The notes beneath the pieces are model-generated. The model was not told the DNA's origin, searched no databases, and saw only the letters and a program-made list of their open reading frames with translations. From the NCBI RefSeq assembly GCF_031393925.1, contig NZ_JANMWL010000248.1:1-14540 (forward strand): a stretch of DNA of 14,540 nt. Reading direction: 5' to 3'. Position 1 is the stretch's first letter. Every line of letters starts with the position of its first letter. This stretch comes from Methylibium sp031393925. Its GTDB lineage: Bacteria > Pseudomonadota > Gammaproteobacteria > Burkholderiales > Burkholderiaceae_C. The position numbers were made by a program, and so were the translations under genes. Below are positions 13,134 through 14,540 of the stretch, piece by piece.

Positions 13134-13419
13134 TGAAGCGCTGAAAGACCGTTGCGTATCATTCGATGACTGCATTGTACCAATAAATCAGTTGACAAAG
13201 TCAACCCAATATTCATCTCTGATAGACCCGGCGGCGTGGATCAGTCAGGCGGACGCTTCGCGCCTTCGCGGAGTGTCGCGACAGGCCATTGCAAAATTGG
13301 TCAGCAACGGTCGCTTGCGAACACTCGAAGTCGGCGGACGCGCATTCGTGAACCGCACCGACGTCCTGACGTTCGAACCGAACCCGGCGGGTCGACCCAA
13401 AGGCACGGCGCGTGAGTGA
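13120..13419 (+). CDS. Small HTH protein in the restriction operon (start uncertain)
   Basis: The sure part, from about 13219, encodes WISQADASRLRGVSRQAIAK, then LVSNGRLRTLEVGGRAFVNR and a Pro/Arg tail. This is a helix-turn-helix with a following wing, like AlpA/excisionase or MerR-type DNA-binding domains rather than the XRE-type controller (C) proteins usual in restriction systems. The start is open. ATG 13120 has GGAG upstream but overlaps the methyltransferase start; TTG 13192 and CTG 13219 would leave a clean divergent region and need non-standard initiation. The stop overlaps the endonuclease start by 8 bp, so it is co-expressed with it and may regulate both directions through the nearby dyad. 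That role is inferred. Confidence 0.65.
   Translation: MSLFIEALKDRCVSFDDCIVPINQLTKSTQYSSLIDPAAWISQADASRLRGVSRQAIAKLVSNGRLRTLEVGGRAFVNRTDVLTFEPNPAGRPKGTARE
13174..13205. promoter_or_regulatory. Divergent restriction-modification control region with dyad
   Basis: A perfect dyad GTTGAC-AAA-GTCAAC occupies 13191-13205 in a low-GC stretch. Toward the methyltransferase a -35 TTGACT (13199-13204) lies inside the dyad and a -10 TACAAT at 13174-13179, 19 bp apart, somewhat long. Toward the endonuclease side TTGACA (13192-13197) also lies in the dyad but no good -10 follows. A regulator bound to the dyad would cover the candidate -35 elements of both directions. Confidence 0.55.
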
Positions 13420-14137
13420 GGCGCACCTTGTCGCGATCCGCGAACTGCTCACGCAATGTTCCCTCGAGGAACAGGCGGCACTGTTCCAGGAGCTGCGCGC
13501 GCGACACTTGATCCACGAGTTTGAAGAGATCATCGGCGCTCCGGCCGAGATGATTCTGGAGGCGGTGCATCGAGCGCCCGAGCTGACGCGACGAATGTTG
13601 CGTGGCGTGATCGCCGATGCGGCGTTTCGGCAGTTCGTTGTTCGCTCGCTCGATGCTTTGGGCTGGCGGGACGTGACCCCGATCGGCAACTTTGCCTACG
13701 ACTACAAGATGGACGATGGTGCCGGCGCTGTGACGGTACAGGTGAAGCTGCAGCGCAGCCAGCGTGGCGCGCCGATCGTGAAGCGTGGCGAGCGTTACGC
13801 CTTCGGCGACGCCGTCCATATTGTCGAGACGCAGAAGACTCGCACTGGCACTGACGGCGACGACAACCAGACGCGCCCCTATCGGTATGGGGAATTCGAC
13901 CTGCTCGCGGTGTCGATGCAGCCATCAGTGGCCCGATGGGACCGCTACATGTACACGCTCGGGCGGTGGTTGCTACCCGGACGAAATCCGGGAGAAATAG
14001 CCACATTGCAGCCCGTCGCGATAAGCCCGAACGAGTTCTGGACAGACGATTTCAGCACGGCCGTGCAGTGGTTTCGGCAACACGATGACGGCAAACGAAT
14101 GACGGATTCAGCGGCGACGCGCCGGGCCGCGCAGTAA
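13412..14137 (+). CDS. Predicted type II restriction endonuclease
   Basis: A 241-residue protein starting at GTG 13412-13414, overlapping the HTH gene by 8 bp. I do not recognise a named enzyme. The helical N-terminal third (SLEEQAALFQELRARHL) is followed by VVRSLDALGWRDVTPIGNFA, then YDYKMDD and AVTVQVKLQR (residues about 96-115), and by YGEFDLLAVSMQ (159-170). The Asp in YDYK and the Q-x-K in VQVK make a plausible PD-(D/E)XK core with Gln in the Glu position, seen in some restriction enzymes. Its place opposite the methyltransferase supports this reading strongly. Predicted role: cutting unmodified DNA at the site the methyltransferase protects. Recognition site unknown; an accessory protein is a less likely alternative. 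Confidence 0.72.
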   Translation: MSEAHLVAIRELLTQCSLEEQAALFQELRARHLIHEFEEIIGAPAEMILEAVHRAPELTRRMLRGVIADAAFRQFVVRSLDALGWRDVTPIGNFAYDYKMDDGAGAVTVQVKLQRSQRGAPIVKRGERYAFGDAVHIVETQKTRTGTDGDDNQTRPYRYGEFDLLAVSMQPSVARWDRYMYTLGRWLLPGRNPGEIATLQPVAISPNEFWTDDFSTAVQWFRQHDDGKRMTDSAATRRAAQ

Positions 14138-14185
14138 GAACGGCCAAGCTCCGAACCGAAGGCGGGCGGCACTTCCGAGCTGAAG

Positions 14186-14226
14186 CAAGCCCACGGCTTG
14201 GTGCGCTCGTCAGCCGTCTCGCTGAC
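14186..14226. other. Two small hairpins between convergent genes
   Basis: CAAGCC-CAC-GGCTTG (14186-14200) and GTCAGC-CGTCTC-GCTGAC (14209-14226) are perfect 6-bp stems in the gap between the endonuclease and the receiver-domain gene. Neither has a T run, so a terminator role is only possible. No tRNA-Ser repeat lies here. Confidence 0.4.
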
Positions 14227-14260
14227 AGCCTCCGCGACAGCGGCGGCCCCGCAGGCGCCC

Positions 14261-14540
14261 TCACGACCGGCCGCGCCCCAGCCTATCGGCCAAGCCCTGC
14301 TCCACCAGCGCAAAGTCGATGGGCTTGGTCCAGTAGTCGTCGAAACCCGCGTCGCGCGCGGCGCGCGCGTGGTCTTCCAGCGCGTCGGCGCTGAGCGCAA
14401 CGACCGCAATGCCAGCGGTGGCCGCGTCGGCGCGCAGCGCCTGCAGCACCTGATGGCCGTCCATGTCGGGCAGGTTCATGTCGAGCAGCACGAGGTCGGG
14501 CGCGAGTTCACGCGCCACGCGAAGGCCTTCGCCACCCGAG
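14261..14540 (-). CDS. Response-regulator receiver domain, C-terminal part (partial)
   Basis: The open frame enters from the right edge and ends at TGA 14261-14263; 92 residues are visible, starting SGGEGLRVARELAPDLVLLD. Seen are the phosphoacceptor Asp in LLDMNLPDMDG, the switch Ser in VVALSADAL and the conserved Lys in YWTKPIDF, all of a standard receiver domain. The protein ends just after the domain, so this is either the C-terminal receiver of a hybrid sensor kinase or a single-domain response regulator; the remainder lies beyond the window. The internal GTG at 14516-14518 is not the start, because family sequence continues upstream of it. It is convergent with the endonuclease gene and seems to be resident chromosome. 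Confidence 0.88.
   Translation of the reverse strand, partial: SGGEGLRVARELAPDLVLLDMNLPDMDGHQVLQALRADAATAGIAVVALSADALEDHARAARDAGFDDYWTKPIDFALVEQGLADRLGRGRS

Noticed and set aside
13998..14007. TAGCCACATT shared with the integrase repeat array (4067-4076)
   Set aside because: A single 10-base match inside the endonuclease gene is plausible by chance and has no tandem context.
14138..14260. Second copy of the tRNA-Ser 3' end bounding the restriction module
   Set aside because: Only a short GCCTCCGC match is present, too little for an att repeat; no integrase lies in the module.

Overview
The window is GC-rich chromosomal DNA of a betaproteobacterium, most likely Burkholderiales and plausibly Comamonadaceae-like. 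This rests on base composition, the style of the small lipoprotein, CorC-like, ApaH and DUF2783 proteins, and a tRNA-anchored integrative element of a kind common there. Species cannot be named from sequence alone.

Region 1 (1-4249) is the right end of an integrative element. It ends in a 49-bp copy of the 3' half of a tRNA-Thr(CGU) gene (attR, 4201-4249). A tyrosine integrase next to it is read leftward and is preceded by tandem 11-bp repeats and a TTGATA/TATATA promoter. Further left, all on the minus strand, come a RelE-like killer protein with its antidote, a HigA-type antitoxin without its usual toxin, an unknown 224-residue protein, an array of GGGTA repeats (four exact 11-bp tandem units plus inverted repeats), and a tightly overlapping operon. 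That operon holds an HTH protein, a 61-residue unknown, and the N-terminus of a phage/plasmid-type primase running off the left edge. The intact tRNA-Thr and the left end of the element should lie left of the window.

Region 2 (4250-12059) is ordinary chromosome. It begins with the tRNA-Thr terminator and a small membrane protein, then an Ala/Lys-rich DNA-binding-like protein with its own promoter and a glycine-zipper lipoprotein, which converge on a strong hairpin. A long minus-strand run follows: CorC/HlyC-family membrane protein, SapC-family protein, MBL-fold protein, FAD monooxygenase and DUF2783 protein, with two ATGA overlaps. Divergent from it is apaH, then tRNA-Ser(UGA).

Region 3 (12060-14260) is a compact restriction-modification module directly behind tRNA-Ser. 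A beta-class, SPPY-type methyltransferase faces left. It is divergent from a small HTH protein whose gene overlaps that of a predicted PD-(D/E)XK-like endonuclease by 8 bp. A low-GC divergent region holds a perfect dyad and a candidate promoter. Region 4 (14261-14540) is the C-terminal receiver domain of a two-component protein cut by the right edge.

No CRISPR array, rRNA or insertion sequence was seen, and no gene-free stretch exceeds 300 bp (the longest is 5593-5828). The most unusual content is the repeat-based control regions of the element, the three-gene toxin/antitoxin block with two antitoxins, and the restriction-modification module with a non-standard candidate regulator.
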